DNA of 50,161 nt from assembly GCA_043736395.1 (NCBI GenBank), contig JAYTCQ010000246.1, positions 1 through 50,161 on the forward strand. Reading direction: 5' to 3'. The translations under genes and the position numbers were made by a program. This document shows, piece after piece, positions 33,207 to 41,561 of this stretch. Source of the DNA: JAFDVL01 sp043736395 (GTDB lineage: Bacteria > Acidobacteriota > Blastocatellia > RBC074). The stretch's first letter is position 1; every line of letters begins with the position of its first letter. The notes under the pieces were generated by a model. That model worked only from the letters and a program-made list of their open reading frames with translations, made no database searches and was not told where the DNA came from.

Positions 33207-35291
33207 ATGCGCCTTGCTTATTTCACACCGCTTCCGCCCAGCAAATCCGGCATTGCGGATTACAATGCTGAGCTGTTGCCGTATCTGGCGCGCGGAGCCG
33301 ACATCACGGTTTTCGTTGCGCATGAACGTGAAATCAGAGCGCATCAGGATCGTAAAGATTTTAAGGTTCACGACGTCGCGCATTTCGATGGAATGCATCG
33401 CGAAAATCCATTTGATCTATGCATTTATCACCTCGGCAATAATCCCTACCACGAATTTGTTTACGATCAAGCTTTGCGCGTTCCGGGCTTAGCCGTCTTG
33501 CATGAACATTGCCTGCATCATTTGATCACGCTGAAAACATTGGATCGAAACGACGAAAAGACTTATCGCAAATTAATGTTTGAAGCGTACGGGCGAACCG
33601 GAGCACAGCTCGCGGATACGCGCGAACGCGGCATCAGCAGCGATTATCAGCAATTTTTGATGCCCGCGAATTATCAACTTTTATCGCGCAGTTTAGGTGT
33701 GATTTTGCACAATGAATACGCCGCTTCAAATATTGAATTGCCGGATGAAATAGCACTCACGAAACGTTCCCCTGACGCCTTGCCTGACGCTCCGTTAGTG
33801 AAAATTATTCCTCATCATCTTTCACCGAAAGTTTACGATTTAGACAACCTGGACAAAGACGCTATTCGGACTTCACTGAGATTAAAGACCGAGGATTTCG
33901 TGCTTGGAGCTTTCGGATATGTTACGGCAACGAAACGATTGCCTGTTGTGCTGCGTGCATTCAAGCGGTTATTGACGGTGGCTCCGAACGCTTTTTTTGT
34001 GATCGTCGGCGAAGATCATTGGAAGTGGAGCGTGACTCCGATCATTGAAGAAATGGGGCTGACCAGGCGAGTTCGCATTACGGGCTACACTGATGAGCGA
34101 GAATTTTTTCAGTACTTGAAAGCCGTAGATGTCGTCGTAAATTTGCGTTACCCAACTGCCGGAGAAAGTTCGGGAACATTGGTTCGCGCGCTTGGCGCAG
34201 GTAAACCCGTGATCGTTTCCGACTTCGGTCAACACGCTGATTTGCCGGATGAAATTTGCTTAAAGACTCCACTTGATAAAAGCGAAGAAGAAGTTCTTTT
34301 TCAGCATTTTCGTCATCTTGTTTTTCAAGGCTTGCTCCGCGAACGGCTGAGCGCACATGCTCAAAAATACGTTCGGCGCGAACACGATATTACAAAATGT
34401 GCAGCGAGTTATCTGAGCTTTGCGGAAGAAGTAAAGCGTGAACGCACCGTCAAAACGTCAATGAATCCGCGGGTCAAACCTACTCCTAAGATTCAATTTG
34501 ATGATGAAGAAGCGATGGAATACGCTCTGGGGTTTTTCTCCGGTGATGAAGCGACGCAGGGATATTTCCGTCATCATCGTCATCGCTTGTTAGAGACTTT
34601 GAAGCTGATTCCACGCGGTGATGGTTCGCAGCGACTGCTTGAACTCAGCAGTTATTTGCAGTTGCCGCCGCTTATTCATCGCTACGGAAATTATGCCGAA
34701 GTTGAAGTCACGGGATATTGGCAGGACGGGCCTGATAAAAAACATCGTGCGTTGCAACATTCTGTCACGAATGAAAAATTAAACTGTAAAATGCAGCGAC
34801 TCAATGTTGAACGTGATGTTTTTCCTTACCCCGATGAATACTTCGACGTGGCGCTCTGCTGTGAATTAATTGAGCATCTTTCGCAAGACCCGATGCACAT
34901 GATTATTGAATTAAATCGCATATTGAAGTGGGGGGGATTATTGGTCGTGACGACGCCGAACATTTCCAGTGCGATTAGCATTCAGGAAATTTTGAGAGGT
35001 CGCAGCCCGTATGTTTACGGTAATTACAACCGCGAAAATATTAACTACGGTTTAAGTGATCGCCACAACCGTGAATATACGCCGGAAGACTTGCGCATCG
35101 CCCTTGAAGCGGGAGGCTTTGAAGTCGTTGAATTATTCACGAACGACACGTGGAATTCTCCGGGTGAAGATGTGAAAAAAATCCTGGCAAAAACAGGCGT
35201 GCCGATGAATTTGCGCGGCGATAACATTTTCGCAGTCGGTAGAAAAATTACGACTCACGTCGAACGCTACCCTCGTAAACTTTACGATTAA
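33207..35291 (+). CDS. glycosyltransferase (GT4) - methyltransferase fusion
   Basis: From ATG 33207 the product is 694 residues; the open frame upstream overlaps lgt and is not used. The N-terminal half (1-430) is a GT-B glycosyltransferase with the family 4 pattern: MRLAYFTPLPPSKSGIADYNAELLPYL at the start, FVIVGEDHWKW, and GESSGTLVRALGAGKPVIVSDFG at the nucleotide-sugar site. The C-terminal part (about 440-690) is a class I SAM-dependent methyltransferase with DVALCCELIEHLSQDPMHMIIELNRILKWGGLLVVTTPN. It could add a sugar and methylate the same chain. It is followed 8 nt later by a Wzt-type ATPase, whose pathway often uses methylation to cap O-polysaccharide; that link is inference. Confidence 0.88.
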   Translation: MRLAYFTPLPPSKSGIADYNAELLPYLARGADITVFVAHEREIRAHQDRKDFKVHDVAHFDGMHRENPFDLCIYHLGNNPYHEFVYDQALRVPGLAVLHEHCLHHLITLKTLDRNDEKTYRKLMFEAYGRTGAQLADTRERGISSDYQQFLMPANYQLLSRSLGVILHNEYAASNIELPDEIALTKRSPDALPDAPLVKIIPHHLSPKVYDLDNLDKDAIRTSLRLKTEDFVLGAFGYVTATKRLPVVLRAFKRLLTVAPNAFFVIVGEDHWKWSVTPIIEEMGLTRRVRITGYTDEREFFQYLKAVDVVVNLRYPTAGESSGTLVRALGAGKPVIVSDFGQHADLPDEICLKTPLDKSEEEVLFQHFRHLVFQGLLRERLSAHAQKYVRREHDITKCAASYLSFAEEVKRERTVKTSMNPRVKPTPKIQFDDEEAMEYALGFFSGDEATQGYFRHHRHRLLETLKLIPRGDGSQRLLELSSYLQLPPLIHRYGNYAEVEVTGYWQDGPDKKHRALQHSVTNEKLNCKMQRLNVERDVFPYPDEYFDVALCCELIEHLSQDPMHMIIELNRILKWGGLLVVTTPNISSAISIQEILRGRSPYVYGNYNRENINYGLSDRHNREYTPEDLRIALEAGGFEVVELFTNDTWNSPGEDVKKILAKTGVPMNLRGDNIFAVGRKITTHVERYPRKLYD

Positions 35292-35299
35292 AATTAACC

Positions 35300-36565
35300 G
35301 TGATTCTTGTCCGCAATATTTCCAAACTTTATCGCACATACGACAGCCCTTCGGGTCGGCTGAAGGAAATTCTTTTGCGCGGAAAACGCAAGTATCATCG
35401 CGATTTCTGGGCGCTTCAGGATGTGAGCCTCGAAGTGCCATCCGGCGAAACGCTTGGCATCATCGGACGCAACGGCGCGGGAAAAACTACGCTGTTGCAA
35501 GTCATCGCGGGAGTGCTGCAACCAACTACCGGCGAAGTCAGTGTGACGGGGCGAGTCACAGCTTTATTAGAACTGGGCAGCGGCTTCAATCTCGAATATA
35601 CGGGACGCGAAAATATTTTATTAAGCGGGCAAATTCTGGGCTTCACGGAAGATGAAATGCGCCGCCGAATGGATATCATTGTTCGCTTTGCCGAGCTGGA
35701 AGAATTTGTAGATCAGCCCGTCAAAACCTACTCCACTGGAATGATTATGCGGCTGGCATTCGCCGCTGCGATTCATGTTGATCCAGATGTTTTGATTGTT
35801 GATGAGGCTTTATCTGTCGGTGATGCTTACTTCCAGCGCAAGTCATTAGATCGGATCGAATACTTTCGGCGCACTGGAAAAACGGTCTTATTTGTCTCGC
35901 ACGATCCGCGTTTGATTCAGCGATTTTGTACGCGTGCCTTATGGATGGAAGGCGGTAAAGTGGCGATGGCCGGGGATGCCCGCGAAGTCGTGACCGCTTA
36001 CGAAGCCTTTTGCCAGCGCCTGGAAAATGAACGACTGAATGCTGTTTCCAAAGAACTGGAAACCCAATGTGATCAATCACTGAAGCAAGATGCCGAGACT
36101 ATTGTCAAAGATTTACAGTTCATCGGCTCACGCTGGGGAAACGGAAAAATTAAATTTACTGGCTTAGAACTTTTAGCTTCTGAAGATCATCCGAAATGGA
36201 TTTTTCAGATGGGTGAAGGTATCACGATCAATTTGAAAATTGAGTCAGATGCCGATTATGAAAAGGCGATTTTCGCCGTAGACATTCACCGCTTCGACGG
36301 ATTTTTTATCGGGACAATTAATAATTACGATGCTAACCCTCATCCGATCCCAATCCGGCGGGGAGAAAATTTCTTACAGCTCGAAATCCCGAAGCTTGAC
36401 CTTCCACAAAATAGTTACTTTCTTTCCCTGAAAGCCTATACCGAACCAGACCCACCATATTGGCCTAATCCGGCGGATGTCCACAACCAGATGTATCAAT
36501 TCACAATCGTGGCTGAACAAGCACGTCACGGATTGCTGTCGTTTCAGGTGAACTGGAAAATCTGA
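35300..36565 (+). CDS. wzt: Wzt-type polysaccharide ABC transporter ATPase
   Basis: The 421-residue protein starts at a GTG. The ATPase domain (1-240) has Walker A GRNGAGKT, signature YSTGM, Walker B VLIVDEALSVGD and a switch histidine in LFVSHD. The C-terminal 150 residues match the Wzt carbohydrate-binding domain that recognises the capped O-antigen end. It would pair with an ABC-2 permease; none is adjacent, and the only candidate in the window is at 48515. It follows the GT-methyltransferase fusion with an 8-nt gap, so they are co-transcribed. Confidence 0.92.
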   Translation: MILVRNISKLYRTYDSPSGRLKEILLRGKRKYHRDFWALQDVSLEVPSGETLGIIGRNGAGKTTLLQVIAGVLQPTTGEVSVTGRVTALLELGSGFNLEYTGRENILLSGQILGFTEDEMRRRMDIIVRFAELEEFVDQPVKTYSTGMIMRLAFAAAIHVDPDVLIVDEALSVGDAYFQRKSLDRIEYFRRTGKTVLFVSHDPRLIQRFCTRALWMEGGKVAMAGDAREVVTAYEAFCQRLENERLNAVSKELETQCDQSLKQDAETIVKDLQFIGSRWGNGKIKFTGLELLASEDHPKWIFQMGEGITINLKIESDADYEKAIFAVDIHRFDGFFIGTINNYDANPHPIPIRRGENFLQLEIPKLDLPQNSYFLSLKAYTEPDPPYWPNPADVHNQMYQFTIVAEQARHGLLSFQVNWKI

Positions 36566-36746
36566 GATGCCCGATCAATTTATAAATCCGTAAAAAATTC
36601 AAGCTGTTCTATTGATTAACCTTGACTAAGGATTAAGGCTGCGCGTAAAGTAAATATACCGGCAAAAATTTTAACTCAATACCTGGTTTAGCGGGCCAGA
36701 GTTTAACTAAACTTGATTTTTCAATAACCCAAAGGATGGTGTCACT

Positions 36747-37301
36747 ATGTCCCTCTCGAGACTCTTCTCGGCGTTGGCTGCTGTTTTATTCATAGCAGTA
36801 CTAACAGTTTCCGCCAGTGCCGGCTCAATCACATTTACGGCTGTATTATCAGGCGCAAAAGAAACTACTCCTAATTCATCAACGGGAACAGGCGCAGCAA
36901 CTGTGACCATTGATGACGTCACAGGCGCAGGAACCATAACACTTGGCTTTACTGGCTTGTCAGCACCTGTGACCGGAAGTCACATTCATTGTTGCGCCGC
37001 ACAAGGTGCAAATGCTCCGGTTATCGTTCCCTTTGACGCATTTCTGACACTGACTGCAGATAAACTGTCTGGGTCTATCGCCAACTATGCTTTCACTTTA
37101 ACTGCGGCTCAAATTGATGCGATGAAAAATGGACTGACGTATGTCAATGTTCATACATCTGCCTTTCCAGGGGGTGAAATTCGTGGTCAGCTAACAGCTG
37201 GAAATGCAGGCGGCGCTCCTGTCCCCGAACCAGGAACTTTGCTTCTGTTCGGTACAGGACTGTTTTCGGTTGCCAGCATGATGAAAAGACGACGTAAGTA
37301 A
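36747..37301 (+). CDS. CHRD-domain protein with PEP-CTERM sorting signal
   Basis: The 184-residue protein has an N-terminal signal peptide, a CHRD domain (about 27-150, with SGAKETTPNSSTGTGAATVTI and HIHCCAAQGANAPVIVPF, ending YVNVHTSAFPGGEIRGQL) and a C-terminal PEP-CTERM tag: VPEPGTLLLFGTGLFSVASMM followed by RRRK. The tag should be cut by an exosortase in the inner membrane, and the protein ends up on the cell surface or in the EPS. A possible promoter TTGACT-N18-TAAAGT lies at 36622-36651, and AAAGGATGG lies about 12 nt before the ATG. No exosortase is in this window, but EPS genes of that system lie at 44989-48389. Confidence 0.9.
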   Translation: MSLSRLFSALAAVLFIAVLTVSASAGSITFTAVLSGAKETTPNSSTGTGAATVTIDDVTGAGTITLGFTGLSAPVTGSHIHCCAAQGANAPVIVPFDAFLTLTADKLSGSIANYAFTLTAAQIDAMKNGLTYVNVHTSAFPGGEIRGQLTAGNAGGAPVPEPGTLLLFGTGLFSVASMMKRRRK

Positions 37302-37320
37302 CTCTACTTAACATTCAATA

Positions 37321-37352
37321 AAAAAAGGCAGTGGAAACACTGCCTTTTTTGT
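37321..37352. terminator. bidirectional intrinsic terminator
   Basis: AAAAAAGGCAGTG (37321-37333) and CACTGCCTTTTTT (37338-37350) form a perfect 13-bp stem with a GAAA tetraloop. T-runs exist on both strands. It lies between the convergent CHRD and VWA genes and can end both transcripts. Confidence 0.92.
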
Positions 37353-37354
37353 TT

Positions 37355-39616
37355 TTATGGATCAACTATAAAACTAATTGATCGTTTGGCGCTTGTTTTC
37401 ACGGTACGATCAATCACCACCACACGTAATTCGTAATTACCAGGAGGGAATTTATCCAGCGACAGGCGCGCCGCATAAGGAACGAACGCCTCAGTTTTAT
37501 TCTCTGCTGGCAGGCTCATTTTGCTTAAGGGTGAAGCAAATACGACTTTGCTGCCTGCCATAATTTGCGATTGGATTACAAGATCAAGTTCTCCTTTTGA
37601 ATCCTGTTTGCCGTTATAAGCAAAGACAGTGAAATCCACATTTGACCCACGCCTAAGATGCCTTGAAATCTGTGTGGGTTTAGGAACAACCGCCGTTGCA
37701 TCTTCGATTTTACGTTCAGTTTGATTTTGATCGGGAGCCTGCTCATTCGCAAATAAATTTTCCTTTTCCGAAGCAATAAAAATACTGCTCAAAGCCAATT
37801 GTTTTTTGCTCAGATCGGAAATCTCCACCCACGAAGCCGCACTGCCTTGTTGTCGCGGTTTATCTTTCACAGCCGCCACCCGAACCTGATAAAATCCCGG
37901 TGCCAGCTTCACGCGACGATTAAAGAGAAGCCCTGATTTCAGCATTCTTTCATACGTTGTCTGCCGCAAATTTAAACCAATGTTTTGGCTAAATGAATCA
38001 ACATTTTTTCCTTTTTCATCAAAAATTAATCCCACCAATTCGACCTTTGCCTGATAACGATCCGCAACTTTTTCAAAGCGGATTTTGGAAATATCTACGT
38101 GTCCAACGAGGGCCAGATAACTTTCTCCTTTCCCGCTATCAATAAAATCTGTCGACATTTCAATCGGGATTCCACCCAAAGGAAACAAAGAACTCAGGGC
38201 TTCATTCACTCTTTCAAAGGCGGCAGCGGTTTCTTTTTTGGCTGCTTTTTCAGGGTTTTTCAAGCGTTCCTGCTCCAGCTTCGCTTCTTCTTTGATTTCT
38301 TTTTCGGCAGCTTTGGTAATGGCTTTGTCGTCCGGCGCGAAGTAGCCTTTTGAGGAACGTACTTTGTATTCTGAATGATTTCTGACCTTCACTTCGAGCT
38401 TACGAAAGCGTCCGTCGCGGTACGAAACTGCCGGCTCGAAACCTAATAAATAATAAGTCTCTGTGTCTTCAGTAATTTTCTGCAAGCCTACGCTGAGATC
38501 GTTATTATTGAAAATCGGAAAGCCTCCGGTGTCACGTGACAGCGCGTTTAATCCATCGCGCTCGGCTTCGATGGAAGAGCTTTCGATGCGTTGACGCGCC
38601 CCTGGCGGAATTTCCATTCCAAAGCCCGGCTGTGAAGCATCCATCGAACCCGGCATCGCCACCAACCCGCGAGCGTCAAGCGCATAAATAACTAAACCTG
38701 CACGTGTCGCCGCATCTGTGATTCGCCGTAAATCAAATCCGGCTCCCTGATTCGATCCACCCAGCAAAAAACCATCCGACATCATGATTAAAGATTTTCG
38801 CCCCGGCAATTCGCGCAGGCTCCGAATAATCATTTCCAATGTTCCTAACGTGGCTTTCGTAATTGAAGTATTTTCAGCCACGATGGCACGTGCTTTAGAT
38901 TGAGCTTCCTGCGTGGCCGATTGCCGCGTAGTTCCCGGCATTCTTACCATGATCTCATTCACTGCTACTGTCAAAGCATCAGGATCGCGATTATCATCAA
39001 TTAATTCGGCCTGATACGGCGTCAAACGGGGAACATCAGATGATGAGGTAAAAACTCTGCGTTCACGCAATGAAAGCCGTTCAATCGCTCGTTTTAAAAT
39101 GTCGCGGTCTGCCGTGAATTGCTGAAACATTCCAAGCTGTCCGCTGGTAGTAATCAACGCTACCTGATCGCCTCCCGCCATTTGCTGATCTACGAATTTG
39201 ACCAGCGCCTTGCGCGTATAATTCAAACTTGAAAAAGATAAATGCAAATCATCAATCGCCAGCACAATATAGCGTCTGGCGCGTGTTTCAGGCGTTGGTG
39301 CGACAGGGTTATTTTCTTTATTTTTCGTCGCCGTTTCAGTCGTAATCCACCGCGCCGGAGTAACTGAAGTTCCAACCGAAAAATATCCAATTTCCTGTGG
39401 TTTTCCGTCGGCTTTCAATTCAAAATCTGACTGCTTCAAATCTTTAATTAATTTGCCTTGCTTGTCGGTGACAGTGATTTCAATCTGGACGAGTTCTGTT
39501 TCGATTCGCAGCATTTCGTCTTCAGGTGGTTTCTGCTGAGGCTTGGTTTGCGCGAAAACAGAGACCGTCAAGCTCAATGCCAGAATTGTGAAAACGATGA
39601 AGGTCTGAAATTTCAT
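37355..39616 (-). CDS. large secreted VWFA-related protein, Acidobacteria-type
   Basis: From ATG 39616 the product is 754 residues. I chose this start because GGTGGGT precedes it and a signal peptide (MKFQTFIVFTILALSLTVSVFAQ) begins there; the frame extends 18 codons further up, toward the divergent SOD gene. Residues 35-90 hold the beta segment EITVTDKQGKLIKDLKQSDFELKADGKPQ typical of the family. The VWA fold follows, with VLAIDDLHLS in the MIDAS position and ISDGF-like LIMMSDGFLLG later, so the metal motif is degenerate (DDLHLS rather than DxSxS). A Lys/Glu-rich segment (about 415-450) links to C-terminal beta domains. Function is unknown; an extracellular binding role is likely. Confidence 0.88.
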   Translation of the reverse strand: MKFQTFIVFTILALSLTVSVFAQTKPQQKPPEDEMLRIETELVQIEITVTDKQGKLIKDLKQSDFELKADGKPQEIGYFSVGTSVTPARWITTETATKNKENNPVAPTPETRARRYIVLAIDDLHLSFSSLNYTRKALVKFVDQQMAGGDQVALITTSGQLGMFQQFTADRDILKRAIERLSLRERRVFTSSSDVPRLTPYQAELIDDNRDPDALTVAVNEIMVRMPGTTRQSATQEAQSKARAIVAENTSITKATLGTLEMIIRSLRELPGRKSLIMMSDGFLLGGSNQGAGFDLRRITDAATRAGLVIYALDARGLVAMPGSMDASQPGFGMEIPPGARQRIESSSIEAERDGLNALSRDTGGFPIFNNNDLSVGLQKITEDTETYYLLGFEPAVSYRDGRFRKLEVKVRNHSEYKVRSSKGYFAPDDKAITKAAEKEIKEEAKLEQERLKNPEKAAKKETAAAFERVNEALSSLFPLGGIPIEMSTDFIDSGKGESYLALVGHVDISKIRFEKVADRYQAKVELVGLIFDEKGKNVDSFSQNIGLNLRQTTYERMLKSGLLFNRRVKLAPGFYQVRVAAVKDKPRQQGSAASWVEISDLSKKQLALSSIFIASEKENLFANEQAPDQNQTERKIEDATAVVPKPTQISRHLRRGSNVDFTVFAYNGKQDSKGELDLVIQSQIMAGSKVVFASPLSKMSLPAENKTEAFVPYAARLSLDKFPPGNYELRVVVIDRTVKTSAKRSISFIVDP

Positions 39617-39744
39617 ATACCCACCTGATGATTGAATTACTGCAATTGATTTTTTCTCACTGTAGCACAATCAGACGGCAGTTAGACAAAGCAATCAGGA
39701 TGCTTTACTGTGAACCTATTCTTTTCCAAACAATGAGGAGCTTT

Positions 39745-40479
39745 ATGAAAGAAATCTCACGACGAGCAGCAATCGGATCACTGGTCACAGGAATCGCTGC
39801 GACAGGCATCACGGTTTCCGCGCAAACTTCTGAGCCGACCGCCATCGCAGCGCCGGTTTTTCGCGGCGAACATAAGCCCAAACCATTACCCTTCGACCCC
39901 GCCAAACTCAAAGGGATTTCCGAGAAACTCATTAAATCGCACTGGGAAAATAATTATCAAGGTGCAGTTTCAGCCTTGAACATAATTGAGAAACGGCTGG
40001 GCGCAATGGTCAAAGACAAGGACGCGCCGGGATATGTGTACGCCGATCTCAAACGTGAAGAATTAGTGCGCACCGGATCAATGGTGCTGCATGAAAATTA
40101 CTTCGCCAACCTCGGCGGAGACGGAAAATCCGGCGGCGAAATTCTGACCGGAATCAAAGAACATTTTGGCAGCTTCGAGCAATGGGAAGCCGAATTCAAA
40201 AAGACCGCACAAGGCTTAGCCGGAGGTTCGGGCTGGGTCATTCTCGCTCATAATTTTCACACCGGAGAGCTGCATAATTACTGGTCGTGGGATCACATGC
40301 ACAACGCACCTTTCAGCCGTCCATTGCTTGCGCTGGATATGTATGAACACGCTTATCACATGGATTACGGCTCAGCCGCTGCAAAATATATTGATGCGTT
40401 TATGACGAATGTGAACTGGGAAGAAGTGAATAAAAGATTTGTGGGGGCGCAAAAGATGGCCGCGTTATTGCGTGGGTAA
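39745..40479 (+). CDS. Fe/Mn superoxide dismutase with Tat signal
   Basis: From ATG 39745 (AGGAG 6 nt upstream) the product is 244 residues. The first 27 residues carry a twin-arginine signal (SRRAAIGSLVTGIAATGITVSA), so the folded enzyme is exported. The metal ligands expected of Fe/Mn SOD are visible as H66 (SHWENNY), H116 (VLHENYF), D198 and H202 (ALDMYEHAYHMDYG). The tail AAKYIDAFMTNVNWEEVNKRF is also normal. The second-ligand region (LHENYFANLGGDG) differs from the common NHSLFW form, as in a divergent branch of the family. It detoxifies superoxide outside the cytoplasm. Its start diverges from the VWA gene. Confidence 0.9.
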   Translation: MKEISRRAAIGSLVTGIAATGITVSAQTSEPTAIAAPVFRGEHKPKPLPFDPAKLKGISEKLIKSHWENNYQGAVSALNIIEKRLGAMVKDKDAPGYVYADLKREELVRTGSMVLHENYFANLGGDGKSGGEILTGIKEHFGSFEQWEAEFKKTAQGLAGGSGWVILAHNFHTGELHNYWSWDHMHNAPFSRPLLALDMYEHAYHMDYGSAAAKYIDAFMTNVNWEEVNKRFVGAQKMAALLRG

Positions 40480-40486
40480 ATTCGTT

Positions 40487-40954
40487 TCAGCCTTTTCGTA
40501 AGCGTTCATCAAACACAAAGCGTTTCGGCTTTGCCAATTTTATTTTTGCAAAATCTGGATGCGCCGGATTCAGTAAATAATTATTTTCGCGCGGCACAAT
40601 TGCGGTAGGCACTTCCAAAACGGTTGAGACTTGTTCTCGTATCCAATCATCACCAAGTTTTTGCAAGCTGGCGAGAGTTGGCGAAGTACTCCAATTTTTC
40701 GGCAATGGACGAAAGACTTTGACAGGTAAAATCAGCTCCGCCGGAATGTCCGCTGCAATGTATGAATAAGCAAGTATTAAGTCGTCATCGTCGAGATGCA
40801 CCAGCATTTCCAGTGCCGCCAACGCGAGGCTTCCCGCCGTATAAATCATTCGCGTACTCCGTCCGTTCCAGCGTCCGCCGAACCGAAAAGCTCCTTCGCC
40901 ATCGAATGCGGTAGCTGCGTATTTTGTTTTGCAAATTCGATAGACGGTTGGCAT
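40487..40954 (-). CDS. RES-domain toxin
   Basis: The 155-residue protein has the RES fold: FRFGGRWNGRSTRMIYTAGSLALAALEMLVHLDDDD at 23-57 with the conserved Arg and Glu, and VPRENNYLLNPAHPDFAKI near the end with the conserved Ser/Asn region. RES toxins degrade NAD+ or ADP-ribosylate targets and resemble ADP-ribosyltransferases. The ATG overlaps the antitoxin stop by 1 nt (TAATG), so the pair is translationally coupled. The final residues VFDERLRKG are typical. It converges with the SOD gene with a 7-nt gap. Confidence 0.9.
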   Translation of the reverse strand: MPTVYRICKTKYAATAFDGEGAFRFGGRWNGRSTRMIYTAGSLALAALEMLVHLDDDDLILAYSYIAADIPAELILPVKVFRPLPKNWSTSPTLASLQKLGDDWIREQVSTVLEVPTAIVPRENNYLLNPAHPDFAKIKLAKPKRFVFDERLRKG

Positions 40955-41367
40955 TAACTGAAGACTCCATGTTCCAGCCTGCCGATCAGATTTTCCACTT
41001 CACGCGCACCTGTTTCTGTCCGCGCCATTTCCAGCGGAGTGAGTTTGCCCAATGCTCGATTCGATTGCATAAACCAACGTAGCGCTTTTTCTTTGTCGCC
41101 TTCAAACAATTCAACAGCCTGCGCTAACAATCGTGACACTGTGACCAATCGGTCGGATTCTGCCGCTGACAATTTCTTTTCTTTTTTGCGGCGCGTCAGA
41201 GTGCGCGGACTCATTCCGATTGAAACTGCCAATTGCTCCATGGGCAATCCAGTTTCCTTGCGTACGCGCTCTAACGTGCCAAAAGAAAAACCATTGTTAA
41301 TGGCTTGTACCAGTTGCATTGTACCTTTCGCTTTAATCCCTAAAAAATTTCCTTCTAAGACGTTCAT
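40954..41367 (-). CDS. Xre/MbcA/ParS-type antitoxin
   Basis: From ATG 41367 the product is 137 residues; the frame is open upstream but that part covers palindromic promoter sequence. The N-terminal half is an Xre-like helix-turn-helix (LERVRKETGLPMEQLAVSIGMSPRTLTRRKKEKKLSAAESDRL), and the C-terminal half is the toxin-binding MbcA/ParS domain (AVELFEGDKEKALRWFMQSNRALGKLTPLEMARTETGAREVENLIGRLEHG). It neutralises the RES toxin and probably represses the operon through the palindromes at 41405-41469. Confidence 0.9.
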   Translation of the reverse strand: MNVLEGNFLGIKAKGTMQLVQAINNGFSFGTLERVRKETGLPMEQLAVSIGMSPRTLTRRKKEKKLSAAESDRLVTVSRLLAQAVELFEGDKEKALRWFMQSNRALGKLTPLEMARTETGAREVENLIGRLEHGVFS

Positions 41368-41404
41368 GAATTTAACCTGATTCTTTCGCGGCGAATATTT
41401 ATTT

Positions 41405-41469
41405 CGCCAACTGGCTGAGAAGTATAAGTCAGTTGGCGGATAGTGACAAGAAAGCTTTCTTGCCACTAT
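41405..41469 (-). promoter_or_regulatory. two palindromes upstream of the RES-Xre operon, likely operator
   Basis: CGCCAACTG (41405-41413) and CAGTTGGCG (41430-41438) form a perfect 9-bp inverted repeat with a 16-nt spacer. Directly beside it, 41440-41469 is a 30-bp palindrome with a single mismatched pair, centred on CAAGAAAGCTTTCTTG (41447-41462). They lie 38-102 nt upstream of the antitoxin ATG and are probably bound by the Xre antitoxin; the second may also affect the divergent esterase gene. Confidence 0.6.
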
Positions 41470-41561
41470 ATCCATTGTGACTTTCGTCTTACAGCTTTTC
41501 GAGTAATAATAATTTTCCGATAAAAGTAGAGTTTCTAATTTCAACCCTGAGGAAATTTCCA

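Noticed and set aside
39617..39744. Upstream extensions of the VWA and SOD frames into each other
   Set aside because: Both genes have clear signal peptides and ribosome-binding sites at the inner starts; the overlap is the shared promoter region.
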